NCBI RefSeq assembly: GCF_000317475.1
Contig: NC_019763.1
Span: 186,001 to 250,000 of the forward strand
Length of the DNA: 64,000 nucleotides
Direction of reading: 5' to 3'
From: Oscillatoria nigro-viridis PCC 7112
GTDB taxonomy: Bacteria > Cyanobacteriota > Cyanobacteriia > Cyanobacteriales > Microcoleaceae
The notes under the pieces were generated by a model. That model searched no databases and was not told the DNA's origin. It saw nothing but the letters and a program-made list of their open reading frames with translations. How positions within the stretch are numbered: position 1 is the stretch's first letter; each line of letters opens with the position of its first letter. Positions 1 through 8,071 of the stretch are shown one piece after another. Position numbers and translations under genes: made by a program.

Positions 1-419
1 TCGATGGGGACATCGTAGCGTGCTGCGACTTTTGCCCAGATGTGGTCTGGGACTTGCAGGAAGAAGGCTCTGGTGGGGGTTTTGGGGGGGTGTTCGTATT
101 TGACGGGTTTGATTTTGCCTTTAAGGTCAAAGGTATTTCGGGGCTGGTGGGGTTTGAAGCAGCCCCAATACATGGGCTGCCAGTTGTTGAGGGGGTCAAG
201 ACCATTGCACCACCAGCCGCCGTGTTCGATGTGGCTGTAGTGCTTTCTGGCCCACCGCCATTGTGCGTCGGGGTGGACTCTGCCGGAGGCGGCCTTGATT
301 TCGTACAGGAGGTACGGGTAGGGGGTGTCGCCTGAGAGGATTTGGACGTTGAGGGCGATGAGGTCGGGGTCTATGGCCGAAGCCAGCCATTCGGACAGGG
401 GGGAGATGGGCGCGTTCAT
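1..419 (-). CDS. CyRepA1-type plasmid replication protein, N-terminal part (runs off the left edge)
   Basis: Reading leftward from an ATG at 419 gives an uninterrupted frame to the window edge, so only the first ~139 residues are present. The sequence contains HIEHGGWWCNGLDPLNNWQP, then WGCFKPHQPR, a GKIKPVKYEHPPK stretch and TRAFFLQVPDHIW. This is the pattern I associate with the N-terminus of cyanobacterial plasmid replication proteins of the CyRepA1 family (DUF3854/primase type). Family members are large and carry primase/helicase parts further downstream, outside this window. An in-frame stop at 465-467 with no other ATG before it supports the ATG at 419. The gene reads away from the iteron region at 741-803, which fits an origin just upstream. 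The assignment is by motif memory, not by a search. Confidence 0.7.
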   Translation of the reverse strand, partial: MNAPISPLSEWLASAIDPDLIALNVQILSGDTPYPYLLYEIKAASGRVHPDAQWRWARKHYSHIEHGGWWCNGLDPLNNWQPMYWGCFKPHQPRNTFDLKGKIKPVKYEHPPKTPTRAFFLQVPDHIWAKVAARYDVPI

Positions 420-740
420 AGCGCACCCCCGGTGTTGGTGGAAGGTCGGGGCAGCCGGAAGCGGTTAGGCGGGGTTGAGGGGGCTTTTCGTAGGGGTAGG
501 GGTGTTTCTCTGATGTCAGCAAGGCTGCGGGCAATTCCCGTGCGTTTGGTTTGACGGCAATGCTTCCAGCACCTCAGAAAAATTTCTCTCGTCACGTTTT
601 ATATTGGGCAGAATTTGAAATCAATCCTTAGCCTGTCTGACTCGGCTGCTGTGGTTAGTGACACTCCATTAAACTACTCAAACTACTCAGGAGATTTTTA
701 GGCGCTGAAAGCTATACAGGACAAAGGTTTCAAATTTACA

Positions 741-803
741 ACTTTTCCGAATACCCCCTAAACTTTTCCGAATACCCCCTAAACTTTTCCGAATACCCCC
801 AAA
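741..803. repeat. Three tandem 21-bp iterons
   Basis: The unit ACTTTTCCGAATACCCCC plus three bases repeats at 741-761, 762-782 and 783-803. The first two copies are identical and the third differs by one base near its end. The 21-bp period is two helical turns, so an initiator would bind the same face of the DNA. The sequence TTAGGCGCTGAAA flanks the array on both sides. The nearest candidate binder is the winged-helix/XRE protein encoded at 964-2415. Confidence 0.75.
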
Positions 804-899
804 GTGTTTAGGCGCTGAAACCATTGTCAGATAAGAGATTCAAGCAAATTTGCCAATTTTTTAGGTGTTTAGCGGTTTAAACACTCTGCTGCTCAAAAA

Positions 900-930
900 G
901 CTAAAAAGACCCCCTGAATTGGGAGTCTTT
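900..930 (-). terminator. Rho-independent terminator after the replication initiator candidate
   Basis: On the minus strand AAAGACTCCC pairs with GGGGGTCTTT across a six-base loop (905-930) and is followed by a short T-rich run. It lies about 35 bp after the stop codon of the 964-2415 gene, so it probably ends that transcript before the iterons. Confidence 0.6.
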
Positions 931-963
931 CCGCTGGATGCAAGATGCCTTTTGGTTGGCTAG

Positions 964-2415
964 TTACTCATTTAAGCCAAGGTGACGAATTATCTTGGTT
1001 TTCAGGCTGGGCTTGATGGTATGTGGATAGCAGCCGTTCTCAATCTGAGATAGCTGGGATGCTGATATCCCCAGCTCTTTTGCCATTGTTCTCAGGCTTT
1101 CTCCCATAGTTTTCCGAGCTTCTCTTACCCACTGACCAAAAGCTATGGGTTCGGTTAGGTTGGCTGCTGGCTGAGCTGACTTCTGCTTGTGGGCGGGTCT
1201 TTTGGGCGGTTGCGGTTGCTCTGGTTTTGATTCGGGTTGTTGTGGGTGTTTGGGTAGCGCTTCTGGCTGGCGTAAAGTCCCGTTAAGTTGTAGCCAGGTT
1301 TCAAACCAGTGATTGGGCTTTTTAACTTGGCTGTTTGGATACGCCCAGTCAGGGACATCGGACTCGTAGTCAAAGAGGTAGGGGTATTCAAAATTTCCCA
1401 GTGTTTTTAGCCCTCGATCGAAGCTGCGCTTTAAATTCGAGGCAGTAACTCCGTTTCTCTTGGCTGTCTCTATGTCGTTCTTATACCCGATTCGCGTCAG
1501 TAGTGTTTCTATTTGATACCGACCGCTTTTGTGCTGTTGCAGGGCAAATAGGGCAAAATAAGCCAGTCTGAGAGCCATTTTTTCCTGGTAATAATCTAGT
1601 TTTAGCGCCTCGCTGGTAAGGTAGCCAAATTCCCGCAAGTATTCGTGACCTGCAAATTTGTCAAACCATTTGCCAGGGCGATAAGTGATTTCAATATCGA
1701 TCAAGGTGTTTTTTTCTTGATGAAACACCTCGGTAATTTGAAAAATCTCCCAGAGATTGGAGTGTTCAATAGTAAATATTTTATTGCGTATCCGCCAAGC
1801 TTTAACGGAAACTTCTAATCGTTTTAGCAGATATCCATGATAGGCTAAGGCTCTTAGTTTTTCTTCTTTAGAAAGGTATCGGGCTGGCTGGCTATTGGCG
1901 TCTCGTTCGGCTTTTGGGATGTAGTGTTTCTTTTTGTTATTCTCACCAAAGTCAGCTAGGAGTTTAGATGCTGATACTGTAATTTGCTCTCTCCCGACTT
2001 CGGGCTTGCGAAAGGCAATCATTGCCAGTGCATAGTGCAGTTTGAGGGTTTCTTCTCCGAAGTTCTGGGCGATAATTTCCTTGGCTTGATAGGCAATTTC
2101 AGCAAAGTCTGTTAGGTCGAAACGATCGCGGATTTGCAATTCAACTCGACCTTTGGAAAAATCTTTGCGACCATTCAAACTGGTTTCGCTTATTTCCCAG
2201 AAATCCATACCAGTGACTCCAGCCGTATAGATTGTATCTGTGATTGCACTACTGGGGCATTCTTCGTAGAATTTTCTTTGGCAGAGGCGGGGTTCTGTAG
2301 ATGACTTATGTGACCGTTGCGATTGCTTTGGCTCCGCGTAGGAGCTGTTGCTAAGGTTATTAGAGTCTATATTAACCTCAAGGTTTTGATTATCGCAGAT
2401 TTTCTTGCCAGACAT
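964..2415 (-). CDS. Putative plasmid replication initiator with C-terminal XRE helix-turn-helix
   Basis: A 483-residue protein with three visible parts. The first ~70 residues are low-complexity and polar. A long central part (about 75-360) is rich in alternating charged and aromatic residues, as in winged-helix replication initiators, though I cannot assign a named Rep family. A Pro/Gln/Lys linker (about 370-420) leads to a C-terminal XRE-type DNA-binding domain (about 427-483) with the segment SLRTMAKELGISASQLSQIE. The gene sits between 21-bp iterons on its 3' side and ~42-bp repeats about 640 bp beyond its 5' end, next to a CyRepA1-type gene. This context favours a role in replication initiation or its control. 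A regulator unrelated to replication cannot be excluded. The start is uncertain: a GGTGGAG motif lies far (~15 nt) from the ATG, and an internal ATG near residue 70 is possible. Confidence 0.55.
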   Translation of the reverse strand: MSGKKICDNQNLEVNIDSNNLSNSSYAEPKQSQRSHKSSTEPRLCQRKFYEECPSSAITDTIYTAGVTGMDFWEISETSLNGRKDFSKGRVELQIRDRFDLTDFAEIAYQAKEIIAQNFGEETLKLHYALAMIAFRKPEVGREQITVSASKLLADFGENNKKKHYIPKAERDANSQPARYLSKEEKLRALAYHGYLLKRLEVSVKAWRIRNKIFTIEHSNLWEIFQITEVFHQEKNTLIDIEITYRPGKWFDKFAGHEYLREFGYLTSEALKLDYYQEKMALRLAYFALFALQQHKSGRYQIETLLTRIGYKNDIETAKRNGVTASNLKRSFDRGLKTLGNFEYPYLFDYESDVPDWAYPNSQVKKPNHWFETWLQLNGTLRQPEALPKHPQQPESKPEQPQPPKRPAHKQKSAQPAANLTEPIAFGQWVREARKTMGESLRTMAKELGISASQLSQIENGCYPHTIKPSLKTKIIRHLGLNE

Positions 2416-2591
2416 GGGGGTGATCTGTCTCCACCTGTTATGGTCGGTCCATCGTGCTTGTCAGGTTGATGGGTTTGCTAATTACAAAGTTTTCTCGCAT
2501 TACGAAGTAAATCGCTCTTCTGTGGGGCCGTTGCGATCACTCACCCAGTAGCGGCGGTGGCAGGGCTGGGGGTAAATGTCAGCGATCGCTA

Positions 2592-2924
2592 TCAACTCTC
2601 CTCCGTCTTCGCGGTTTCTGAGTTCTTTTGCTTTTGCCAGTCTTTGATTGCCCTAATGACTACGTAAGCAGCGCCGTTGGCGGCAATTGGCGTATCGGTG
2701 ATCAGTCCGTAGCCTTTGGGGTAGCAGCGGTATTGAGTGCCATCGGCTTTGTCTACCGTCCAGCCGTTGGTTACGGCTTCTTTCATTTGGGCGGGAGTCA
2801 GTGGCTTTTGCTGCCAGCCCGTGCCTTGAGGGACTTTCTTGCCGTCGAGCAGGCAGAGTTGCCAGTCTTGAGGAATCCGCGACAAGCCCTGGTACAGGCG
2901 GGTGCTTAGGTCGTTGTAGTGCAT
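2592..2924 (-). CDS. Short protein resembling the N-terminus of a primase-polymerase
   Basis: A 110-residue protein. The segments IPQDWQLCLLDGKKVPQG, WQQKPLTPAQ, YRCYPKGYGLITDTPIA and NGAAYVVIRAI match the opening pattern I know from cyanobacterial plasmid and phage bifunctional primase-polymerase proteins (P.DW.L.P...K.P, W...PLT, GYGL.TG, then a DxD catalytic region). Here the chain ends just where the catalytic acidic pair would come, and VVIRA stands in place of an AIDxDG-type motif. It is either a stand-alone, non-catalytic derivative or a truncated remnant. It lies upstream of the initiator candidate on the same strand, separated by 176 bp, so the two may be co-transcribed. Confidence 0.5.
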   Translation of the reverse strand: MHYNDLSTRLYQGLSRIPQDWQLCLLDGKKVPQGTGWQQKPLTPAQMKEAVTNGWTVDKADGTQYRCYPKGYGLITDTPIAANGAAYVVIRAIKDWQKQKNSETAKTEES

Positions 2925-3607
2925 TTTGGCTCCTATTCCAAAGGGTAGAGGAAGCCGAATGTTGGAGCAGCAAATGTCTTAAATACTAGAAATTCTAAGA
3001 CATACCTATTGATTCAGTGCTTCTAATGGTTTAATATGGAAAAACCATCAAGGCAGCTTTAACAAGTCGGCCAGAGATGTACCATCATCAAAAGCTGGCT
3101 CTAACAAGTCGGCCAGAGATGTACCATCATCAAGAGTCGGCTCCAACAATTCGGCCGATAGATGTGATGTACCGCCATCAAGAGTCGGTTAAGTCCGGCC
3201 GATGGAAGTACAGTCAAGAGTCTGCCCGGTCTGGCAGTTAACTCTTAGTCAGATGACAACTTCAGTAGGTCCGGTGGCTATCGCTGTCAAACAGCCGTCG
3301 GTGTTTAATGTCTGGGAAGAGTCCAGTTCAGAAAAAAATCAGAATGGGGATTCTAAGGTTGTTTTTCTGTACAACTGTATCTCTTCCACTGGTAGAATAG
3401 CCTCACTTGCGATTCCGACTAGGATTAGGGTGAGGCAAAATTTTTAGAGGGTCTGATAAAAGTATTTATCATTTAACTAGCATATAGCCGAGTATAACTT
3501 TGATCAAGTAAAGAATTGTTACGTTTTGGGTCAAAGTATTAGTGGCTATCATTATCCCGTCTAAGGCTAGCGATTGGAGCTTAGATTAAGTTAGGCGAAT
3601 CATACTA
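2925..3607. other. Intergenic region with ~42-bp repeats; no gene supported
   Basis: Between the prim-pol-like fragment (minus) and the XRE gene (plus) is about 680 bp with no convincing gene. It contains the AACAAGTCGGCCAGAGATGT repeat family at 3052-3217 and an AT-rich stretch with many stops at 3450-3600. A frame at 3202-3447 lacks a ribosome site and recognisable content. The region is the likely control region for the divergent transcripts. Confidence 0.5.
3052..3217. repeat. Degenerate tandem repeats of about 42 bp
   Basis: Two close copies lie at 3052-3091 and 3094-3133, sharing AACAAGTCGGCCAGAGATGT followed by ACCATCATCAA. A third, expanded copy (3136-3181) has TCGGCCGATAGATGTGATGT. 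A shorter fourth copy (3184-3217) keeps GTCCGGCCGATGGAAGTAC. Each unit ends in a TCAA box and contains a CGGCC core. Possible roles are a second iteron set, a partition site or an operator. The sequence does not decide between them. Confidence 0.65.
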
Positions 3608-3638
3608 TTGACTGTAAAACGAGTTATTCTGGTATAAT
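3608..3638 (+). promoter_or_regulatory. Sigma-70-type promoter with extended -10
   Basis: TTGACT (3608-3613) and TATAAT (3633-3638) are separated by 19 bp. A TG dinucleotide at 3630-3631 makes an extended -10 that could compensate for the long spacer. It lies about 50 bp upstream of the XRE gene at 3691 and is the clearest promoter seen in the window. Confidence 0.6.
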
Positions 3639-3690
3639 ACAGGCGATACAATTATGCCTGCGGCAACTCCTTAGCTATTAGAAAACAGGA

Positions 3691-4014
3691 ATGTCAACGA
3701 AAGTAGAGGAAAATTTAGCGCTCGATAGTGGAATCCAGAAACGTCTCGGTCAGTTAATAGAGGCGTTGGTGGAGGATGAGCGCGTTGGTAGTTCTAGGGA
3801 ACTAGGAAGGATTACAGGAGTTTCATTCAACACGCTGGTGAACTGGAGCGAGGGTAAAGCCGATCCCAGATTGCAAAAGTTAGTCCAGTTTGCCTATGCG
3901 ATCGGTTGGTCTATGACAGAGTTGATGCAATATGCGGAAGGGGATGAAGATCCCTATGAGGCGATCGCTCGTAAAAAAAAAGCACGACAGCAGAAGTATC
4001 GGAAAGCGTCTTAA
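3691..4014 (+). CDS. XRE-type helix-turn-helix protein ending near an A9 slippery run
   Basis: A 107-residue protein. Residues ~10-75 carry a helix-turn-helix of the XRE type (IEALVEDER, SSRELGRITGVSFNTLVNW, then YAIGWSMTELMQYA). A TATAAT promoter precedes it and an AGGA lies directly before the ATG. Near its 3' end the codons AAA AAA AAA form a run of nine A (3973-3981). A -1 slip there enters a frame that stays open to 4442 and would give a ~250-residue protein. The downstream frame has no good start of its own. So this product may be a regulator on its own, or the N-terminal part of a longer product made by slippage, or a gene broken by one base. The target is unknown; the nearby ~42-bp repeats are candidate sites. 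Confidence 0.6.
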   Translation: MSTKVEENLALDSGIQKRLGQLIEALVEDERVGSSRELGRITGVSFNTLVNWSEGKADPRLQKLVQFAYAIGWSMTELMQYAEGDEDPYEAIARKKKARQQKYRKAS

Positions 4015-4442
4015 CAAGAGAAAAAGATCCATTTATTCAATATTTCAATGCCACGGTAACTGCCGAACAAATTCAGAAGCGCGACTTATTTTTACAACGT
4101 ATTAAAGCTGATTTATTACCGGATATAACATCCCGCAAAAGGCTTTATGTCTTGTTAATAGACAGCATGGCAGTTAAGGGTATTTCAGAATTAGATATCT
4201 TTGAAAAAACTTCTATTACAGAAAAATTACTGTTGAAGATTCGGAATCTCGACATGGAATTTCAGTTCGGTCGTTCCTACTTAGAACAGTTAGCGCCCTA
4301 TCTTTTTCAAGTGGAGGATTGGGAAGAGTTAAGACCTGTTTTTAAGGTGCCATACATCTCTTATCAGGGGTGGGTTGATAATCTGATTGAAGACTTACAA
4401 GTGGCTGAACCCCTATCTATAGCTATAGCTTCAATGAGATAG
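3975..4442 (+). CDS. Downstream frame possibly joined to the XRE protein by -1 frameshift
   Basis: This frame opens right after a TAA inside the A9 run and continues for 155 codons with coding-like content: DPFIQYFNATVTAEQIQKRD, then LLPDITSRKRLYVLLIDSMA and VEDWEELRPVF. It has no ATG until about 4167, and only a TTG at 4152 before that, although the protein-like sequence clearly begins earlier. That argues for translation by slippage from the upstream XRE gene, or for an upstream single-base deletion. I do not recognise the domain. It is mostly helical and ends in VDNLIEDLQVAEP. No terminator was seen after it. Confidence 0.45.
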   Translation, partial: KKSTTAEVSESVLTREKDPFIQYFNATVTAEQIQKRDLFLQRIKADLLPDITSRKRLYVLLIDSMAVKGISELDIFEKTSITEKLLLKIRNLDMEFQFGRSYLEQLAPYLFQVEDWEELRPVFKVPYISYQGWVDNLIEDLQVAEPLSIAIASMR

Positions 4443-4593
4443 TTCCTAAAAAATGACCGATAAATTTGAGATGGTCAAGTAGGAACTGAGGTCAAACTTA
4501 GAGTTAAATAACCAAGTTTTGTGTTGCTGAATTGAGGTAGGGTTTAGCAATCGCGTGCGGTGAGTAATGCTCGATAGGAATAATTAATTGAAT

Positions 4594-4987
4594 ATGGAAC
4601 GGGAACATCATTTCAGCCAGGCCCAAAATTCATACATTTGAGCATCTCAGCAAGCATCTTGTCCTTGTAGTTCAAGATTGCCTGATTGATTATATGCAAC
4701 GTGAATTTTATTTTCAACATATTCAAGAGGCACGTCTTGGAGAACCCATGCAGTTTCACTCTTACGAACTGTTAGCAGAAACAGGGAGCTATGGCATCCA
4801 ACTTAATAAGCGTTCGAGTACGGATGCCAATAGAATTGTACAGTGTCTCGGTCTACAAACCAGTCCAAGAGTAGAGCTTGAGGCAATGTTAAGGCAGATA
4901 GAAAATAAGTTACCGCAAAGCACTTTGTTGTCTGTAGGGCTGCCATTAGCAGTTTCTACACATGAAGACGTTACCGATGACAGCTAA
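4594..4987 (+). pseudogene. Small unknown gene, probably frameshifted
   Basis: An ATG at 4594 follows AGGAA and starts MEREHHFSQAQNSYI, then meets a stop at 4639-4641. In another frame coding-like sequence continues over the same place (HTFEHLSKHLVLVVQDCLID) and runs to a stop at 4987. From the ATG at 4694 it reads MQREFYFQHIQEARLGEPMQ and so on (97 residues). One indel near 4610-4640 would join the two into ~130 residues. Alternatively only the 4694-4987 part is expressed. I do not recognise the family. Confidence 0.35.
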
Positions 4988-5180
4988 CGTTCTCGATCGA
5001 CACTTCGGACAGTTTTAGAGTGTCAACCATAGAATGCGGGTTTTAGCCCGAGATCAAAGCAAAACTACCAACAAAAAATCAAGGATTTCAGGCTTTGAGC
5101 TAAAAACTGTCCGGACTATTACTTGATACGAAGTTGAAATTTTTGGTTGAGCAAACGGATTTAATTTCCTGGAGTTCGAG

Positions 5181-5933
5181 TTAAAAGGAGAGCTTATGAG
5201 ATGGCGTTTTTGGAATTTCATACAAAGGTTCGCGGCTCAACCCTAACTGCCCTAGTGAAATAACAACAGACATTGATAGATTAGTTTTCTCAGCAGCTTT
5301 AGCAATAGCTGTGCCATTTCGAGCTAGAGCGATGAACTCTCGAACTTTGAAAACAACGGGATCATTGGGAGGCGTGTAACCTCTTCGGATGGCAATGTCT
5401 AATCCCCCTTCGATGTCCCTGAGCGCCGCCGTTCGATTGTCTGCTAAAGTTACGCTTGGCTCCCGCCCGGGCACTACCGTAGAGATGGCAATGCCATTAT
5501 TAGTAGGTTGCCCGTCCCGGTGAACGACATTGAAAGTATAAAGGCGTTCAATTCCTTCAGGAGATCGAGTTTTAATGAACAGGTTAGTAATGTTTGCTGT
5601 TGTAGCGCCCGGAAATTGTAAGGGTTGAATCGGTTGGACAAATATGGTTCTAGCTTGGTTAGTTTTTAATTCAGCATCAGTGTTAAAGACAGCCCTGGAC
5701 GGATCTGCCAACCGGATGTACGTAATGACTTCACCAGTCTGGCTAAAGTCAATAACGCTGGAACGGCCAGACCATACTTGAAGGTTGGTAGTTGCATTTG
5801 TTGCTGCATCTCTTCCTACAATTTTTAGGGCCGATGTTTGAGCTTGCCCAATATTGACATTGCTGAATGCAGTGGCAATTAGTAAGGCAGGAGAAAGTAA
5901 AGCCAGACGAATTTTCAGAGTGAGTTTTTTCAC
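5181..5933 (-). CDS. VirB9/TraK-like periplasmic subunit of the conjugation apparatus
   Basis: A 250-residue protein that starts with GTG at 5933, ten bases after a good GGAGGT. The N-terminus is a signal peptide (KIRLALLSPALLIATAF, cleavage near QAQT). The mature part is beta-rich (ITYIRLADPSRAVFN, RTIFVQPIQPLQFPG) as in VirB9/TraK secretin-like subunits that build the outer-membrane core complex with VirB10. No Cys lipobox was seen. It is the last gene of the leftward transfer operon, directly after the VirB10-like gene, the position where VirB9 or TraK would be expected. The assignment rests on order, export signal and size more than on sequence motifs. Confidence 0.5.
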   Translation of the reverse strand: MKKLTLKIRLALLSPALLIATAFSNVNIGQAQTSALKIVGRDAATNATTNLQVWSGRSSVIDFSQTGEVITYIRLADPSRAVFNTDAELKTNQARTIFVQPIQPLQFPGATTANITNLFIKTRSPEGIERLYTFNVVHRDGQPTNNGIAISTVVPGREPSVTLADNRTAALRDIEGGLDIAIRRGYTPPNDPVVFKVREFIALARNGTAIAKAAEKTNLSMSVVISLGQLGLSREPLYEIPKTPSHKLSF

Positions 5934-6059
5934 GGTTATATTACCTCCAAGATTTTTGTATAAAGCCCGGTCTGAGTAAGCCGAGTCATGGAAAGAGGAA
6001 GTCCAAGAAGTGATTCTTGGAATCTCCGTTCTTTTAGGGCGGGGAAGATGTCAACTCCG

Positions 6060-8057
6060 TTATCTCTGCACTGTGACAAAGGCATTGACAAATACCGAAA
6101 CTTGAGTTCCTTCTGGTACGATCGCCACGTTGCCTCGCTTCAAAAGTTCTTGCGCGTTGCGATCCGATCTTTCTCGCAGCCGTTGGGCAGTAGGTGTAAA
6201 GAATCCCTCTAAAGCGGCTGCTAAAATGTTAGGTTCAGACGAGGTTGTTGTTTTAACAGCCGTACTTCCAAAAAAGCCGCTCTGCTGGCTGAAAGTCTCT
6301 TGGGCGGGCCGATTAATTATTTCTCCTACGCGCCCCAAGCTGCCGAGAATTCCCACTAAAATATCAGCCTTGGCTATTTCAGAACCTCTGTCAAATAAAC
6401 TGTCGGCAATGAGAGGTTGGTTATCGATTCCGCGAACGATTAAGTATCCGGGAGGAATGGGTACTTGTTGGATGCGACCAGCAGAATCGGGGTAAACAAG
6501 CGCCACCACGCTTTGAGAAACCAGCCGATTTCCGCGCGTGACATTTTCTACTTGAGTAATTAAGACGGTGCCAGACGGCAAGGCGATCGCCCCATCAGTT
6601 GCCATTATGTCCTCGGTCAATTGGACGGCAAACCTTCCGGCTGTTGGGCTTTGACCTGCTTCGTCCCAAATCATCGGCACGATTACCTTGGCAAGAGCAG
6701 ATGACCCGATGGCTATCTCTCTCATTGCTGTGCTGCCTTCACTGTTTTCGTCGGCGGTCGTGCGGTTGAGGATTCCAGCTTCTCCAGGGCTCATGACCTT
6801 GGCGTTTACAGCCGAGCCAGGAGCTCCAATTGCGATCGCGGGTATCTCTTGCATTGGTGCAGCCGATTGTGGGCTTTTTGGCGAACTGACTAGCACTGGC
6901 TGCGGGTTTTGAGAAATCGGCGGCACCGGCTGCTGTTGGGACAATGGTACCGGTGCTGCTACTGGCGCAATTGCTACTGCACTGGGGGGCGGTGCCGGTA
7001 CTGGCATTGCTGGCGGCACGGCAGGGTAGCTTGCCGCTGTCATCCCCGGCGCGATTGCGCTAGGAAAAGTTGCGGAACTGGCAGAAATACCTTCAGCATT
7101 TAGCTCTTTAACTGCTTGACCTCTGCTTTGCCCCAGAGAAGCTAATTGCGCCCAGCGCTCGTAAGGGTCTACTTTTTCTGGTGAAGGCGACCGGGGTGGT
7201 GGCGCAGGTCGAAGTGCCAGCAGTGCGGGTGGCGGCACAGGGCGCGGTAATGGCGTCGGACGAGGGCGAGGCGGGGGCGGTGCAGGTGGCTGTGCAGGGC
7301 GCGGTAATGGCGACTGTGGAGGAGGAATGGTCTGTACCGTCCTTGGCGGTGGCGGATTAAAGTTTTGAACCGGCCTCGGGGTTTGAGACCTTCTAGTGGC
7401 TGGTGCAGGTTTTGGTGCAGGCGTCGGTTTGGAAGCAGGGGTCGATCGATTTTTAGGTTCAGGTGGCTGAACTTCTAGTGCCCGCTGCTGATCTTGAAAT
7501 GCCAGTCGGCTTTTTAGTTCTCCTGACTCGTCTTTAGAAACTTGAGTCGGTTTAGGGTTCGGCGTCTTTGCCTGTTGGCGGACAGGTTTAGGAGCAAAGA
7601 ACACAAACCAAAAGAATCCCAAAATGCCGAGAACTGCGCCAGTACCCATTAATACTGAAAACGTCCGAACTTCGGGCTTCTCAGAAACAGAGCGGGTTTC
7701 TGCTCCTTCGCTGTCCTGTTTAATTCTGTGCTCGGAGGCCAATAATTCATCGGCGTCTCCGTCATGCCCTGCCAATTCTCTTTCCTCCTCACGGCTCAAC
7801 TTTTTGCCATTGCTGCTAGGGCCATTAGGAGCGTTAGCTGCCTGAAAACCGTTAGAACTGTTGGAAAAGTTATTGGCTCCATTAGAGGAGTTGTTGCCAT
7901 TAAAACTGTTGGAAAAGTTATTGGCTCCATTAGAGGAGTTGTTGCCATTAAAAGGGTGGCTAGTTGTGCTGCTAGGCGGCGTACTGTAGGAACTTTCTTC
8001 AATTTCATCGGGTTCGCCATCAAATTCGCGCCAATTTTGAAGTTCTTTTTCGTTCAT
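6060..8057 (-). CDS. VirB10/TraB-like inner-to-outer membrane channel protein
   Basis: A 665-residue protein with the classic VirB10/TrbI layout. A cytoplasmic N-terminus (1-135) contains two exact copies of a 16-residue Asn/Ser/Gly repeat. One membrane helix follows (about 137-158, VLMGTGAVLGILGFFWFVFF). A long Pro-rich periplasmic linker (about 165-330) leads to a C-terminal beta-barrel domain (about 450-665) with LPSGTVLITQVENV, then VPIPPGYLIVRG. In known systems VirB10 spans the envelope and couples ATPase energy to the outer-membrane pore. It overlaps no neighbour and sits between the VirB8-like and VirB9-like genes. The DNA repeat of 48 bp (7856-7951) encodes the N-terminal duplication. 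Confidence 0.75.
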   Translation of the reverse strand: MNEKELQNWREFDGEPDEIEESSYSTPPSSTTSHPFNGNNSSNGANNFSNSFNGNNSSNGANNFSNSSNGFQAANAPNGPSSNGKKLSREEERELAGHDGDADELLASEHRIKQDSEGAETRSVSEKPEVRTFSVLMGTGAVLGILGFFWFVFFAPKPVRQQAKTPNPKPTQVSKDESGELKSRLAFQDQQRALEVQPPEPKNRSTPASKPTPAPKPAPATRRSQTPRPVQNFNPPPPRTVQTIPPPQSPLPRPAQPPAPPPPRPRPTPLPRPVPPPALLALRPAPPPRSPSPEKVDPYERWAQLASLGQSRGQAVKELNAEGISASSATFPSAIAPGMTAASYPAVPPAMPVPAPPPSAVAIAPVAAPVPLSQQQPVPPISQNPQPVLVSSPKSPQSAAPMQEIPAIAIGAPGSAVNAKVMSPGEAGILNRTTADENSEGSTAMREIAIGSSALAKVIVPMIWDEAGQSPTAGRFAVQLTEDIMATDGAIALPSGTVLITQVENVTRGNRLVSQSVVALVYPDSAGRIQQVPIPPGYLIVRGIDNQPLIADSLFDRGSEIAKADILVGILGSLGRVGEIINRPAQETFSQQSGFFGSTAVKTTTSSEPNILAAALEGFFTPTAQRLRERSDRNAQELLKRGNVAIVPEGTQVSVFVNAFVTVQR
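7856..7951. repeat. Two tandem 48-bp copies inside the virB10-like gene
   Basis: An identical 48-bp unit starts at 7856 and again at 7904. It encodes a 16-residue Asn/Gly/Ser-rich unit in the cytoplasmic N-terminus. The number of copies is likely to vary between relatives, since such in-frame repeats expand and contract by slippage. Confidence 0.8.
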
Positions 8058-8071
8058 GTTTTTACCTGCTA

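Larger units (their letters stand above)
420..963. other. Non-coding replication-origin candidate region
   Basis: This 544-bp stretch lies between the start of the CyRepA1-type gene and the stop of the winged-helix/XRE protein, both on the minus strand. It holds three tandem 21-bp repeats (741-803) and copies of TTAGGCGCTGAAA on both sides of them (about 700-713 and 808-820). A T-rich tract and a rho-independent terminator (905-930) follow. I see no convincing gene in it. Iterons beside replication genes are the usual layout of an iteron-controlled plasmid origin. That function is inferred. Confidence 0.5.

Noticed and set aside
196-534. Minus-strand frame of 112 residues at the left edge
   Set aside because: It is Pro/Arg-rich and overlaps the well-supported CyRepA1-type gene in another frame.
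741-803. 21-bp repeats as a CRISPR array
   Set aside because: The units are directly adjacent without spacers, as expected for iterons.
3202-3447. Plus-strand frame of 81 residues
   Set aside because: No ribosome site, begins inside the ~42-bp repeats, and the composition is not convincing. It cannot be fully excluded.
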